Assembly (NCBI GenBank): GCA_018432565.1
Contig: JAHDSS010000197.1
Span: forward strand, 1 to 11,185
Source: Kiritimatiellia bacterium
GTDB taxonomy: Bacteria > Verrucomicrobiota > Kiritimatiellia > CAIQIC01 > Lenti-01
Length of the DNA: 11,185 bases
Direction of reading: 5' to 3'
Part shown: in pieces, positions 1 to 6,461 of the stretch
Position numbering within the stretch: the first letter of the stretch is position 1
Layout of the letters: each line of letters begins with the position of its first letter
Position numbers and translations under genes: made by a program
Notes under the pieces: model-generated
Told to the model about the DNA's origin: nothing
Database searches by the model: none
What the model saw: only the letters and a program-made list of their open reading frames with translations

Positions 1-1131
1 CTGTCGGCGTCGCCGTACTGCCGGGGGCGGGAGGGGGATCGCGAAGAGATGGCGCGGAAAGCCGTGGCGGCGGCGGGGGCGCCGATGCTGTACACGAATC
101 TGGTGGGCGGGCAGGACGAGCTGGTGTTTGACGGCGGCGCGTTGGCCGTGGGGGCGGATGGCGGCGTGGCGGCGCGGTCGGGCCTGTTTGCCGAAGGCAT
201 GCTGCCGGTCGAGGTGAAGGAGGCCGGCGGGCGCTGGGCACCGGCGCCGGGGCGCCGGGATCCGATGCCGGAGCCCCTGGAGGAGGTGTACGAGGCGCTG
301 AAGACCGGGTTGCGCGATTATGTGAACAAGAACGGCTTTCCCGGGGTGCTGGTGGCGCTGTCGGGGGGGATTGATTCGGCCCTGGTGGCGGCGATTGCCG
401 CGGATGCGCTGGGGAAGGATCGGGTTTTCGGCGTGACCCTGCCGTCTGCCATCACGTCGACGGAAACGCTGGCGGATGCGCTGGACCTGGCCGCCCGCCT
501 GGGGATCCCCTGCCTGAAGATTCCCATTGCGCCGGCCGTCGAGGCGTTTGCCGCCCTGCTGGGGCCGGCGTGCGCGGAAGTGAAGTGGGCGAAGCCGCTG
601 CCGGGCACGCTGATGGAAGAAAACCTGCAGGCGCGGATCCGGGGGGTGCTGGTGATGGCGCTGTCGAACCGCTACGGGCACATGGTGGTCACGACGGGCA
701 ACAAGAGCGAAATGGCGACGGGCTATGCCACGCTGTACGGCGACATGGCCGGCGGATTCGCCCTGATCAAGGATGTGCCCAAGACGCTGGTGTTCGAGCT
801 GGCGCGCTGGCGCAACCGCCGGGGCGAGGTGATCCCGCCCAGCACGATTTCCCGTCCGCCGTCGGCGGAGCTGAAGCCGGGGCAGCTCGATTCCGATTCG
901 CTGCCGCCGTACGACGTGCTGGATCCGATTCTGGAACAGTACGTGGAACGGCAGGCGGGGGTGCAGGACATCCTGGCGGCGGGCGCGGAGGAGAACGTGG
1001 TGCGCCGGGTGATCCGGATGGTGGACCGCAGCGAGTACAAACGGCGGCAGGGCGCGCCGGGAGTGAAGATCACGCCCAAGGCCTTCGGCCGCGACCGGCG
1101 GATGCCCATCACCAACGGATTCCGGGAATAG
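1..1131 (+). CDS. nadE: Glutamine-dependent NAD(+) synthetase, 5'-truncated by window edge
   Basis: Makes NAD+ from deamido-NAD+ and ATP, using ammonia released from glutamine by an N-terminal nitrilase-type amidase domain; cytoplasmic, last step of NAD biosynthesis. The frame is open from base 1, and the first 16 codons (LSASPYCRGREGDREE) read as amidase domain, so the ATG at 49 is internal. 376 residues are visible of a family that is usually about 540-560. The amidase end carries NLVGGQDELVFDGG. The synthetase domain has the ATP-pyrophosphatase P-loop SGGIDSAL (visible residues about 121-128), TTGNKSEMATGY, and GDMAGGFALIKDVPKT. The C-terminus (KRRQGAPGVKITPKAFGRDRRMPITNGF) is intact. The amidase catalytic Glu, Lys and Cys lie upstream, outside the window. 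It converges with the histidine kinase gene; only 9 bases separate the two stop codons. Confidence is high for family and function. Confidence 0.96.
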   Translation: MSASPYCRGREGDREEMARKAVAAAGAPMLYTNLVGGQDELVFDGGALAVGADGGVAARSGLFAEGMLPVEVKEAGGRWAPAPGRRDPMPEPLEEVYEALKTGLRDYVNKNGFPGVLVALSGGIDSALVAAIAADALGKDRVFGVTLPSAITSTETLADALDLAARLGIPCLKIPIAPAVEAFAALLGPACAEVKWAKPLPGTLMEENLQARIRGVLVMALSNRYGHMVVTTGNKSEMATGYATLYGDMAGGFALIKDVPKTLVFELARWRNRRGEVIPPSTISRPPSAELKPGQLDSDSLPPYDVLDPILEQYVERQAGVQDILAAGAEENVVRRVIRMVDRSEYKRRQGAPGVKITPKAFGRDRRMPITNGFRE

Positions 1132-1140
1132 GCCGGGGTC

Positions 1141-2871
1141 TCAGGCCGGGGGCGGGGAAAATTCGAGAATGAACGTGCAGCCGGCGCCGGGCGCGGTTTC
1201 GACGCGGGCGCGGCCGTCGTGGGCCTCGACGATCTGCTGGACGATGGGCAGGCCCAGGCCGCTGCCGCCAGAGGCGCGCGAGCGGCTCTTGTCCGCGCGG
1301 TAGAAGCGGTCGAAAATCCGCTGGGCGTCTTCGGGCTGGAGGCCGGGACCGCGGTCGGTGACGGAGATTTCCAGCGAACCGGCGGGCAGGAGGCGGGCGC
1401 GGACTTCGACGGGGCCTTCCAGGGCGTAGAGGATGGCGTTCTTGACAAGGTTGACGATGGCTTCCTCGATGAGGCCGCTGTTGAGGGGCCAGACCAGATC
1501 GGGGGGGGCACTGGTTTCGATGGCGATGCCGGCGGAGCGCGCCCATTCGCGGCAGGTGGCGGTGGCGTCGCTGAGGACTTCGGCGACGTTCACAGGGGCG
1601 CGGGGGATGCCGTGGAGGCCGGCTTCGTTGCGCAGCCAGGCCAGGCGCAGCAGGTCGTCCACGATGCGGATGATGCGCTTGGCGTGGCGTTCGATGGTGC
1701 GGAGGGAGCGCTCGCGGAATTCGACATCCATTTCGCTGTGGCTCAGCAGGGTTTCCGTGTAGCCGAGAATGAGGGTGAGGGGGGTTTTGAGTTCGTGCGA
1801 GACGTTGGTGGCGTATTCCTCGCCGGCGGTTTCGAGGCGGCGCAGCTGGGTCAGGTCGCGCAGGACGAACAGCAGGTGGGTTTCGCCGTCGGGGCAGCGA
1901 GGCAGCAGGGCGCCGGAAACCCGGCAGGGTTCGGGGGCGCCGGGCAGAAGGAGTTCACCGGTGCGGCGCGGGGCGCCTTCGCGGATTTCCCGGGCCAGGG
2001 CGGCGAGAGGTTCGTGGCCGGGGGTGTCCGCGAGCGCCTGGCCCGCCAGGGCGGCGGCGGACGGTCCCAGCATTTTCGCGGCGGCGGAATTGGCGCGTAA
2101 AATGCGGTCGCCGGCATCGAGGAGCAGAATGCCGTCCTGCAGCAGCTCGAACAGGGCATCGAACAAGTCGCGGTCTTCGGCGATTTCGCGGGCGGCGGAG
2201 GCCACGTAGCGCCGGGTCCAGGTCTCCAGACTGTCCGATGACCGGACGGGGGGCAGATCGTCCAGCCCGGTATTCCGGAGGAGATTTTGGATATGGCGCC
2301 GGATCCGCCACTGATACACGAGGAGGCCGAAGACCTGCAGGCCGATCAGCAACAGGGCCAGGCCCCAGAAATCCATGTCATCGAGCAGAAAGCGGGGGAG
2401 GGGGGCCTGGAGGAGCAGCAGGCCGGCGTCGGCATCACCGGGGGCCAGGGGGAGCACGTGCCAGGTACGCGGGTGCCAGGCGTGGGGAATGCGGATGCAC
2501 TGCGCAGGAGAGTCCGCGTTCCGGCGGAACTCATCCAGCGCCTGGCGGACGGGGGCCGGCAGTTCAGCGGCCTGGACGGGGTGGGTGCTCCAGCGGACTT
2601 GCTGATCGGGCGCCAGCCAGGTGATGTTCCAGCCCGGAGAGATCCACTGTTCCAGCGACGTACGGGCCAGCCATTGCGGGAACATGCCGGGGACCTGCAG
2701 GGGATAGCTGACGGTGATCAGCCGCTGCAGCATGGCCATCTGCCGATGAAGCAGAGCCTGTTCGCGCCGGTGGCAAGGCAGGCGGAAGAGGACAAAGACA
2801 AACAGAACCGCCGTGGCGGCCACGGCGGTGTACTGAAGCATGAACCGGCGCGAGGAGAACGGCCGCGGCAC
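1141..2871 (-). CDS. PhoR-like membrane sensor histidine kinase
   Basis: Inner-membrane sensor that autophosphorylates on His and passes phosphate to the adjacent regulator. It has 576 residues from a GTG start at 2871: transmembrane helix 1 at about 12-30, an extracytoplasmic domain of about 130 residues, helix 2 at about 165-187, a PAS domain at about 234-344, a HisKA dimerisation helix with SHELKTP (His359), and an HATPase_c domain with N-box Asn478, G1 box DRGPG (Asp506), F-box FDRFYR (520-525) and G2 box GSGLGL (536-541). The frame is open further upstream to 2994, but that would sit inside the regulator gene. GTG 2871 begins 4 bases after the regulator stop and has AAGGA 11 bases upstream, whereas the first ATG (2841) has no ribosome-binding site. 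The architecture fits the PhoR phosphate sensor, but no pst or phoU genes are visible, so the stimulus is inferred. All kinase residues expected for activity are present. Confidence 0.92.
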   Translation of the reverse strand: MPRPFSSRRFMLQYTAVAATAVLFVFVLFRLPCHRREQALLHRQMAMLQRLITVSYPLQVPGMFPQWLARTSLEQWISPGWNITWLAPDQQVRWSTHPVQAAELPAPVRQALDEFRRNADSPAQCIRIPHAWHPRTWHVLPLAPGDADAGLLLLQAPLPRFLLDDMDFWGLALLLIGLQVFGLLVYQWRIRRHIQNLLRNTGLDDLPPVRSSDSLETWTRRYVASAAREIAEDRDLFDALFELLQDGILLLDAGDRILRANSAAAKMLGPSAAALAGQALADTPGHEPLAALAREIREGAPRRTGELLLPGAPEPCRVSGALLPRCPDGETHLLFVLRDLTQLRRLETAGEEYATNVSHELKTPLTLILGYTETLLSHSEMDVEFRERSLRTIERHAKRIIRIVDDLLRLAWLRNEAGLHGIPRAPVNVAEVLSDATATCREWARSAGIAIETSAPPDLVWPLNSGLIEEAIVNLVKNAILYALEGPVEVRARLLPAGSLEISVTDRGPGLQPEDAQRIFDRFYRADKSRSRASGGSGLGLPIVQQIVEAHDGRARVETAPGAGCTFILEFSPPPA

Positions 2872-2875
2872 GGAC

Positions 2876-3571
2876 TCAGACTTCCTTGAAGCGGTATCCG
2901 ATGCCCCGAACGGTTTCCACCCAGTCGCCCAGGTTGCCCAGCTTCTTTCGCAGGCTGACCATCTGGACATCCACGATGCGCTCGGTGACGGCATGGGATT
3001 CGCCGCGGACCTGGTCCACGATCTGCTGGCGGTTGAAGGCGCGCCCGGGGCTTGACGCCAGGAGCTGCAGAATACGGAATTCGGTGCAGGTCAGCGGAAC
3101 GTCCTTGCCCTTGATTTCGACCTTGTGGCGGTTGGCGTCAATGGTGAGGGACCCGATGTGAATGGCAGGGGTGGCCACGCTGCCGGCGGGTTCGGGATCG
3201 GGGCGGCGCAGGACGGCATGGATGCGCGCCACCAGGATGCGAGGGCTGAAGGGTTTGGTGACGTAGTCGGCGGCGCCCGTCTCCAGGCCGGCGATGATGT
3301 CGGCTTCGCTGTCCTTGGCCGTCAGCATGATGATGGGGATGTCGGCGGTGGCCGGCCGGGATTTCACGCGGCGGCAGACTTCGGTCCCGTTGATGCCGGG
3401 CAGCATGAGATCCAGCAGGATCAGATCCGGGTTCTGGGTGGCCAGATGCTTGAGGGCTTCTTCGCCGGTGCCGGCCGCCGTGACGGCAAAGCCTTCGTGC
3501 TCCAGATGAAATTTCAGCAATTCCTGGATATCCTGTTCGTCTTCAACCAGCAGAATGCGTTCTCGGCTCAT
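2876..3571 (-). CDS. OmpR/PhoB-family response regulator
   Basis: DNA-binding transcription regulator, partner of the kinase encoded immediately downstream. 231 residues, the normal length for the family. The receiver domain (about 1-120) has the acidic pair Glu10-Asp11, phosphoacceptor Asp54 in LILLDLMLPGINGTEV, Thr84, and Lys106 in the KPF motif. The C-terminal winged-helix domain (about 130-231) contains LTCTEFRILQLLASSPGRAFNRQQIVDQV and ends in VRGIGYRFKEV, typical of Trans_reg_C. The ATG at 3571 has AAAGGA seven bases upstream (3579-3584) and a sigma-70-like promoter at 3619-3647. It is most like PhoB/PhoP regulators of phosphate starvation; the target genes cannot be read from this window. 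No residue needed for phosphorylation is missing. Confidence 0.94.
   Translation of the reverse strand: MSRERILLVEDEQDIQELLKFHLEHEGFAVTAAGTGEEALKHLATQNPDLILLDLMLPGINGTEVCRRVKSRPATADIPIIMLTAKDSEADIIAGLETGAADYVTKPFSPRILVARIHAVLRRPDPEPAGSVATPAIHIGSLTIDANRHKVEIKGKDVPLTCTEFRILQLLASSPGRAFNRQQIVDQVRGESHAVTERIVDVQMVSLRKKLGNLGDWVETVRGIGYRFKEV
2883..2887 (-). promoter_or_regulatory. Ribosome-binding site deciding the histidine kinase GTG start
   Basis: AAGGA lies inside the last codons of the response regulator gene, 11 bases before GTG 2871. The alternative ATG at 2841 is preceded by pyrimidine-rich sequence with no Shine-Dalgarno match. The spacing is slightly long, so the start call is probable rather than certain. 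Confidence 0.5.
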
Positions 3572-3618
3572 GGCGCCATCCTTTCCCGGAGGGAGGTGGA
3601 AATCTGCCCACGGTGGAG

Positions 3619-3647
3619 AGGATAGCGGCCGGGAGGGGGGGCGTCAA
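3619..3647 (-). promoter_or_regulatory. Sigma-70-type promoter for the two-component operon
   Basis: On the minus strand, a -35 box TTGACG (3647-3642, five of six consensus bases) is followed after exactly 17 bases by a -10 box TATCCT (3624-3619). The predicted start near 3612 gives a leader of about 40 bases before the regulator ATG. It lies in the 118-base gap after the desulfidase-like gene, so the two-component genes can be transcribed independently of it. Confidence 0.6.
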
Positions 3648-3689
3648 TCGAGGAAACGGGCGGTTTGGCGGCGGCGGGGGGATGAACCG

Positions 3690-4700
3690 TCAGGCCGGGG
3701 CCGCAAAGAAAGGCCAGACGGCGCGAAGGGCGCGGCGGGATTTGCCGCCGCAGGCGGGCTCGGCGCCTTCGCAGGGCAGGGGGCCGATGCGGGCGGGGAT
3801 GTCCCGGAACAGGCGCCGGATATCCGCCGGGGAGGCGCCGCCGGCGAAGGCGAGGCCGGCGGCGAGCGCGGGGGCCGCCTTGGTGGCGAGCCCGCATTCG
3901 GAAGACAGGCGGTCGTGCTTGTGGCTGAGATGCACCTGGGCCAGAAGGGAGAACACAACGGCGGGAAGGATGTCCCGGCCCCGCTGCCGGTAGAGATGGC
4001 GGTAGGGCAGGCCGAGGAAAATGCCCTGGTTGCCGGAGCCGGTGATGGTCATGACGGGGTGGGCGTAGCCGGCCATGCGGCCGGCAACGCGGCGGGCCAC
4101 CTGATCTTCGAGGGCATACCCCTTCCCGGACGGCACCTGGCGGGTGATGAAGTCGAGGGCCAGGGCTTCGAGTTCCGGATCGCGCCTGCGGGCCAGGGCA
4201 AACATGTCTTCCAGCCGGGGGGGCGGGGGCAGGGGGCGTGGACGGGGCGTGAGATCGCGGCCGTCCACCACGAGCCGTTCGATGTGGTCGTGGCGGCCTT
4301 TCAGGAGGATCTGGGTATCGGCATTGAACGACAAGGCGACAACCAGCCCGTTGCGGCGAACGGGAACGACGCGCAGCCAGTCGCCGTTTTTCATGAAGCG
4401 GCGGGCCAGGGGCAGGTCGAAGTCGGCAAAGACATTGAAATCGGCGGCGCGGGAGGCGCAGCCGGCGGCGGCGGCGGCGAGGATGCCGGGTTTCTTGAGG
4501 TGCGGAACGACGGCGGTGGAGGCGTTGCGGAAGGCGTCGCGGGAGATGTGCAGGCGCGCCAAGAGGCTGTCGGGTCCCGGGGGATGCGGCAGGTGCCGGA
4601 TCAGGGTGCGGAACGCATAGGCGATGGCGGCAGGTTCGGTGCAGCCGGCGACCTGCACGATTTCGTTGTGCAGAAGACGGAGGGCGGCGCGGGGGGTCAT
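3690..4700 (-). CDS. Short cysteine desulfidase/UPF0597 (CyuA/YhaM)-like protein
   Basis: Members of this family are oxygen-labile [4Fe-4S] lyases that release sulfide and ammonia from L-cysteine, and they are related to the alpha domain of iron-sulfur L-serine dehydratases. The protein has 336 residues from ATG 4700. The N-terminal VAGCTEPAAIAYA motif holds Cys20. ITGSGNQGIFLGLP (about 219-232) matches the family SGNQG motif. RLSSECGL holds Cys269, and GPLPCEGAEPACGGKS holds Cys310 and Cys317. These four cysteines are in the arrangement expected for the cluster. The protein is about 60-100 residues shorter than usual members (about 390-440), and the middle is divergent. The start is chosen because ATG 4700 overlaps the upstream stop as ATGA and has GGAGG 11 bases upstream; ATG 4709 is too close to it, and 4727 lies deeper in the upstream gene. 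Cysteine versus serine or another substrate cannot be decided from sequence. It is translationally coupled to the DUF134 gene. Confidence 0.82.
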   Translation of the reverse strand: MTPRAALRLLHNEIVQVAGCTEPAAIAYAFRTLIRHLPHPPGPDSLLARLHISRDAFRNASTAVVPHLKKPGILAAAAAGCASRAADFNVFADFDLPLARRFMKNGDWLRVVPVRRNGLVVALSFNADTQILLKGRHDHIERLVVDGRDLTPRPRPLPPPPRLEDMFALARRRDPELEALALDFITRQVPSGKGYALEDQVARRVAGRMAGYAHPVMTITGSGNQGIFLGLPYRHLYRQRGRDILPAVVFSLLAQVHLSHKHDRLSSECGLATKAAPALAAGLAFAGGASPADIRRLFRDIPARIGPLPCEGAEPACGGKSRRALRAVWPFFAAPA

Positions 4701-5053
4701 CGCCGCCATCCCCTCCGGCGGCGGCACGGACAGTCGCTCGGACAGATGCCGGCCCGGCCGGGGCCGGCCTGGACCGGCCCGCCTTCCATCCGCAGGGATT
4801 TGCCGTGGATCAGGGCGTCGGCGATCTTGCGCCGGGCGGATTCCAGGGTGCGGGCGAAGGCGGAACGGGAAATAGCCATTTTTTCCGCCGCGGCCTCCTG
4901 GTAGAGGCCGTTGAGGTCGGCCAGGCGCAGGGCTTCCAGTTCATCGAGCGTCAGCGCGGTTTCCTGCAGGCGGGTCAGGGGCACGCCGACGGGTTTGAAA
5001 CAGTTCACGCGCGGGACGAACTCGATTTTGCGGGTCTGGACGGGCCGGGGCAT
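4697..5053 (-). CDS. DUF134 family helix-turn-helix protein
   Basis: Small putative DNA-binding protein, 118 residues. The start MPRPVQTRKIEFVP, the segment FKPVGVPL, and TLDELEALRLADLNGLYQEA followed by AAEKMAISRSAFARTLESAR are the conserved DUF134 core. It contains a sigma-70 region-4-like helix-turn-helix at about 35-80. After the usual LRMEGG end there is a short basic, Cys-containing tail with CPSDCPC (Cys104, Cys108, Cys110), which may bind a metal. DUF134 genes often neighbour NifX/FeMo-cofactor-like and redox genes, but no member has a firm function that I can cite. ATG 5053 is preferred over the in-frame ATG 5065 because family members start with MPRP and because 5065 lies inside the predicted -10 box. 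It overlaps the desulfidase-like gene by four bases, so it may regulate that gene; this is inference. Confidence 0.88.
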   Translation of the reverse strand: MPRPVQTRKIEFVPRVNCFKPVGVPLTRLQETALTLDELEALRLADLNGLYQEAAAEKMAISRSAFARTLESARRKIADALIHGKSLRMEGGPVQAGPGRAGICPSDCPCRRRRGWRR

Positions 5054-5062
5054 GTAAAAGAA

Positions 5063-5090
5063 CATATACCCAGAACGGGGATGGCGTCAA
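5063..5090 (-). promoter_or_regulatory. Promoter giving a predicted leaderless DUF134 mRNA
   Basis: On the minus strand, -35 TTGACG (5090-5085) and -10 TATATG (5068-5063) are separated by 16 bases. The expected transcription start, at 5053-5056, is at or just before the DUF134 ATG (5053). No Shine-Dalgarno sequence precedes that ATG, in agreement with leaderless translation. The -35 hexamer is identical to that of the two-component promoter at 3642-3647. Confidence 0.5.
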
Positions 5091-5108
5091 CCGCGGGGCG
5101 CTAGCTGC

Positions 5109-5117
5109 CTAGTCGAA
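5109..5117. repeat. Left copy of target-site duplication (CTAGTCGAA)
   Basis: CTAGTCGAA is repeated exactly at 5328-5336. Both copies are preceded by C, so the duplication can be read as 9 or 10 bases. The two copies directly flank the inverted-repeat element at 5118-5327, as expected from staggered-cut insertion. This copy is the relict of the end of the AbrB-like gene: on the minus strand it reads TTCGACTAG, including that gene's stop codon. Confidence 0.75.
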
Positions 5118-5327
5118 GGGTGCATCTGCGATTGGGTGCACGCCCAGGTCATATTGAGCGAAGGCGCGCAGCGCCGGAGTCGAAATCACTTGTCCCGCCA
5201 CCGCGGGATCCGGGTTTCATCTCAAAGGCTGGCCTGCGGGACCAGGCCGAGATCCCTCGACTTCGCTCGGGATGACAGCCGGACAGCCCAATTCCCAATT
5301 TGGATGCACCTTATCGCAGATGCGCTC
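5118..5327. mobile_element. MITE-like non-coding inserted repeat, about 210 bp
   Basis: The ends are terminal inverted repeats: GCATCTGCGAT (5122-5132) pairs with ATCGCAGATGC (5313-5323), and after two mismatches GGTGCA (5135-5140) pairs with TGCACC (5305-5310), giving 17 matches over 19 positions. Inside is a second imperfect inverted repeat, GTCATATTGAGCGAAG (5148-5163) against CTTCGCTCGGGATGAC (5261-5276), 13 of 16. Two perfect small hairpins lie within it: TCCCGC/GCGGGA (5193-5208, loop CACC) and GGCCTG/CAGGCC (5231-5248, loop CGGGAC). There is no credible ORF, so mobilisation would need a transposase encoded elsewhere. A 9-10 bp direct repeat flanks it. The inner motif resembles widely dispersed bacterial genomic repeats; family assignment needs a genome-wide comparison. 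It sits between the AbrB-like stop and the DUF134 promoter and may act as a transcript end. Confidence 0.8.
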
Positions 5328-5336
5328 CTAGTCGAA
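5328..5336. repeat. Right copy of target-site duplication (CTAGTCGAA)
   Basis: This is the second copy of the sequence at 5109-5117. Read on the minus strand, its last three bases (5330-5328) are the TAG stop codon of the AbrB-like gene, and the bases before encode its final Phe-Asp. The insertion therefore occurred directly at the stop codon and left the coding sequence intact. Confidence 0.75.
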
Positions 5337-5807
5337 CACCTCGAGGCGGTCCATGTTGGCGACGGCCTGTTCGAGTCCGCGCCGGCGGAACTTGGCCTTC
5401 CAGATGTCCGCGGGCGTGAAGCTCAGGGCGATGGTGGTGCTTTTGACGGCCAGCAGCCGGTCGCCGGCGTGCAGATGAAACGCCTCGAGCAGGGCAGGGG
5501 CGAGCCGGACGGTTCCAGGGCCGACGCGGAGAAGGGCATAGGCTTTGCCGTTGAATCCGCGCACGGCATCGGGCCGGTCGAGCTGGTCGATGTATTTCCG
5601 GAATACGGAGGCTTCGGCGCGGGCCTTGTTCAGCAGGGCGAAGCCCGGTTCGCCGCGATGGGTGGTGACGGCGACGGCCAGATCGTCTTCGTGCCAATCA
5701 TAGCGGGCGAATGCCCGGGGCGGGATGCGGACGAGGCCATCCGGGCCGACGACGCAGATGCCGTAGGCTTCCTTGGTTCCGGGCATTCCGGGCATCAGGC
5801 TGGGCAT
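5328..5807 (-). CDS. Two-repeat SpoVT/AbrB-like protein
   Basis: 159 residues without a recognised specific family. Two segments resemble swapped-hairpin AbrB units: DGLVRIPPRAFARYDWHEDD followed by a beta-rich stretch (about 22-50), and GTVRLAPALLEAFHLHAGDR followed by LLAVKSTTIAL (about 98-128). Each has the pattern beta strand, short helix starting after Pro, then a Gly/Asp-Asp turn and strand. The C-terminal tail TPADIWKAKFRRRGLEQAV is probably helical. AbrB domains usually bind DNA as dimers, so a tandem pair in one chain could form a pseudo-dimer regulator, or merely a structural barrel as in some non-DNA-binding relatives. It is the last gene of the five-gene cassette, 12 bases after the membrane protein stop, with GAGG five bases before ATG 5807. 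Its stop codon lies in the target duplication of the repeat element. Confidence is good for a real gene and moderate for the fold. Confidence 0.75.
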   Translation of the reverse strand: MPSLMPGMPGTKEAYGICVVGPDGLVRIPPRAFARYDWHEDDLAVAVTTHRGEPGFALLNKARAEASVFRKYIDQLDRPDAVRGFNGKAYALLRVGPGTVRLAPALLEAFHLHAGDRLLAVKSTTIALSFTPADIWKAKFRRRGLEQAVANMDRLEVFD

Positions 5808-5819
5808 GCAGGCCTCGGC

Positions 5820-6461
5820 TCAGTGGGAATGGGAATGACCGCAGCAGCTGGTGATGGCGTCCTTGTCCGGGGCGAACAGCAGCGGAAAGACAATGTCGCT
5901 GGTGCAGCAGGGGATCCAGACCGACAGGAACAGGAAGACCGCGATGCCGCCGAGGATCGGTGCGGAAGGAACGCCGCCCATGGCCATGGCGATATGAAAC
6001 AGGGAGGCGCCGGTGCTGATCAGGACATGGAGGCCGTGGGGCACGCGGGTCCGGACGCTCCAGGCGCCCAGCACGATGCCGGCCAGCGCAAGGGGATTGA
6101 CCAGCCACCATTCCTCGATGAAGCCGAGATGGAAACCGGGATTGGGCAGGCCGAGCATCCATTCGCCGAGATAGGGAATCAGGCAGTCGCTGAGGGTGCC
6201 GATGCCGACGCCGCCGAGATAGCCGATGGCGAGGATGCGCCAGAATCCCAGACCCCCGGCCCGCCGGAAGGTGGCCACGGTGGCTTGCGCGCTCAGCAGC
6301 ACGTGCAGGGGATGCAGGACGGCGAACAGGTGATGCGCTGTGCCGTCGGGGAGGTTCATCCGGAGCAGTCCCAGCAGCAGCAGGATGCCGAGCAGTGTCC
6401 CTGCCGCCGTGAAGGGCGCATGGGCTTTCAGTTCCTTGAAGATCAGTTTTCCGTGGTTCAT
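5820..6461 (-). CDS. Six-helix membrane protein with Cys/His-rich tail, unknown function
   Basis: 213 residues, not recognised as a named family. Hydrophobic segments lie at about 15-34, 43-63, 73-97, 117-133, 142-162 and 166-197. Polar or conserved-looking residues within membrane segments include PLHVLLSAQAT (51-61), GTLSDCLIPYLGE (88-100), EEWWLVNPLAL (116-126), PHGLHVLIST (141-150) and IPCCTSDIVFPLLF (183-196). The tail ends CCGHSHSH (206-213), a likely soft-metal site. Together with Cys185-Cys186 and the intramembrane His, Asp and Glu, this suggests metal binding or transport, but that is inference. The start at ATG 6461 has GAGGA six bases upstream and overlaps the DUF89 stop as ATGA; the frame is open to 6545 upstream but that stretch lies within the DUF89 gene. 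Alternatives are a permease for another solute or a membrane sensor. Confidence 0.78.
   Translation of the reverse strand: MNHGKLIFKELKAHAPFTAAGTLLGILLLLGLLRMNLPDGTAHHLFAVLHPLHVLLSAQATVATFRRAGGLGFWRILAIGYLGGVGIGTLSDCLIPYLGEWMLGLPNPGFHLGFIEEWWLVNPLALAGIVLGAWSVRTRVPHGLHVLISTGASLFHIAMAMGGVPSAPILGGIAVFLFLSVWIPCCTSDIVFPLLFAPDKDAITSCCGHSHSH

Noticed and set aside
49..51. ATG 49 as the start of NAD synthetase
   Set aside because: The frame is open to base 1 and the codons before it match the amidase domain, so the gene simply enters from the left.
1131..1152. Direct repeat GGCCGGGG-TCTCA-GGCCGGGG between the convergent stops, considered as a bidirectional terminator
   Set aside because: It is a direct, not inverted, repeat, with no U-run; likely chance in high-GC sequence.
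2872..2994. N-terminal extension of the histidine kinase
   Set aside because: It lies inside the response regulator gene, and a Shine-Dalgarno sequence favours GTG 2871.
3555..4904. 449-codon plus-strand ORF opposite the desulfidase-like and DUF134 genes
   Set aside because: Gly/Ala/Arg-rich translation without domain motifs; it is a high-GC antisense shadow of genes with clear family motifs.
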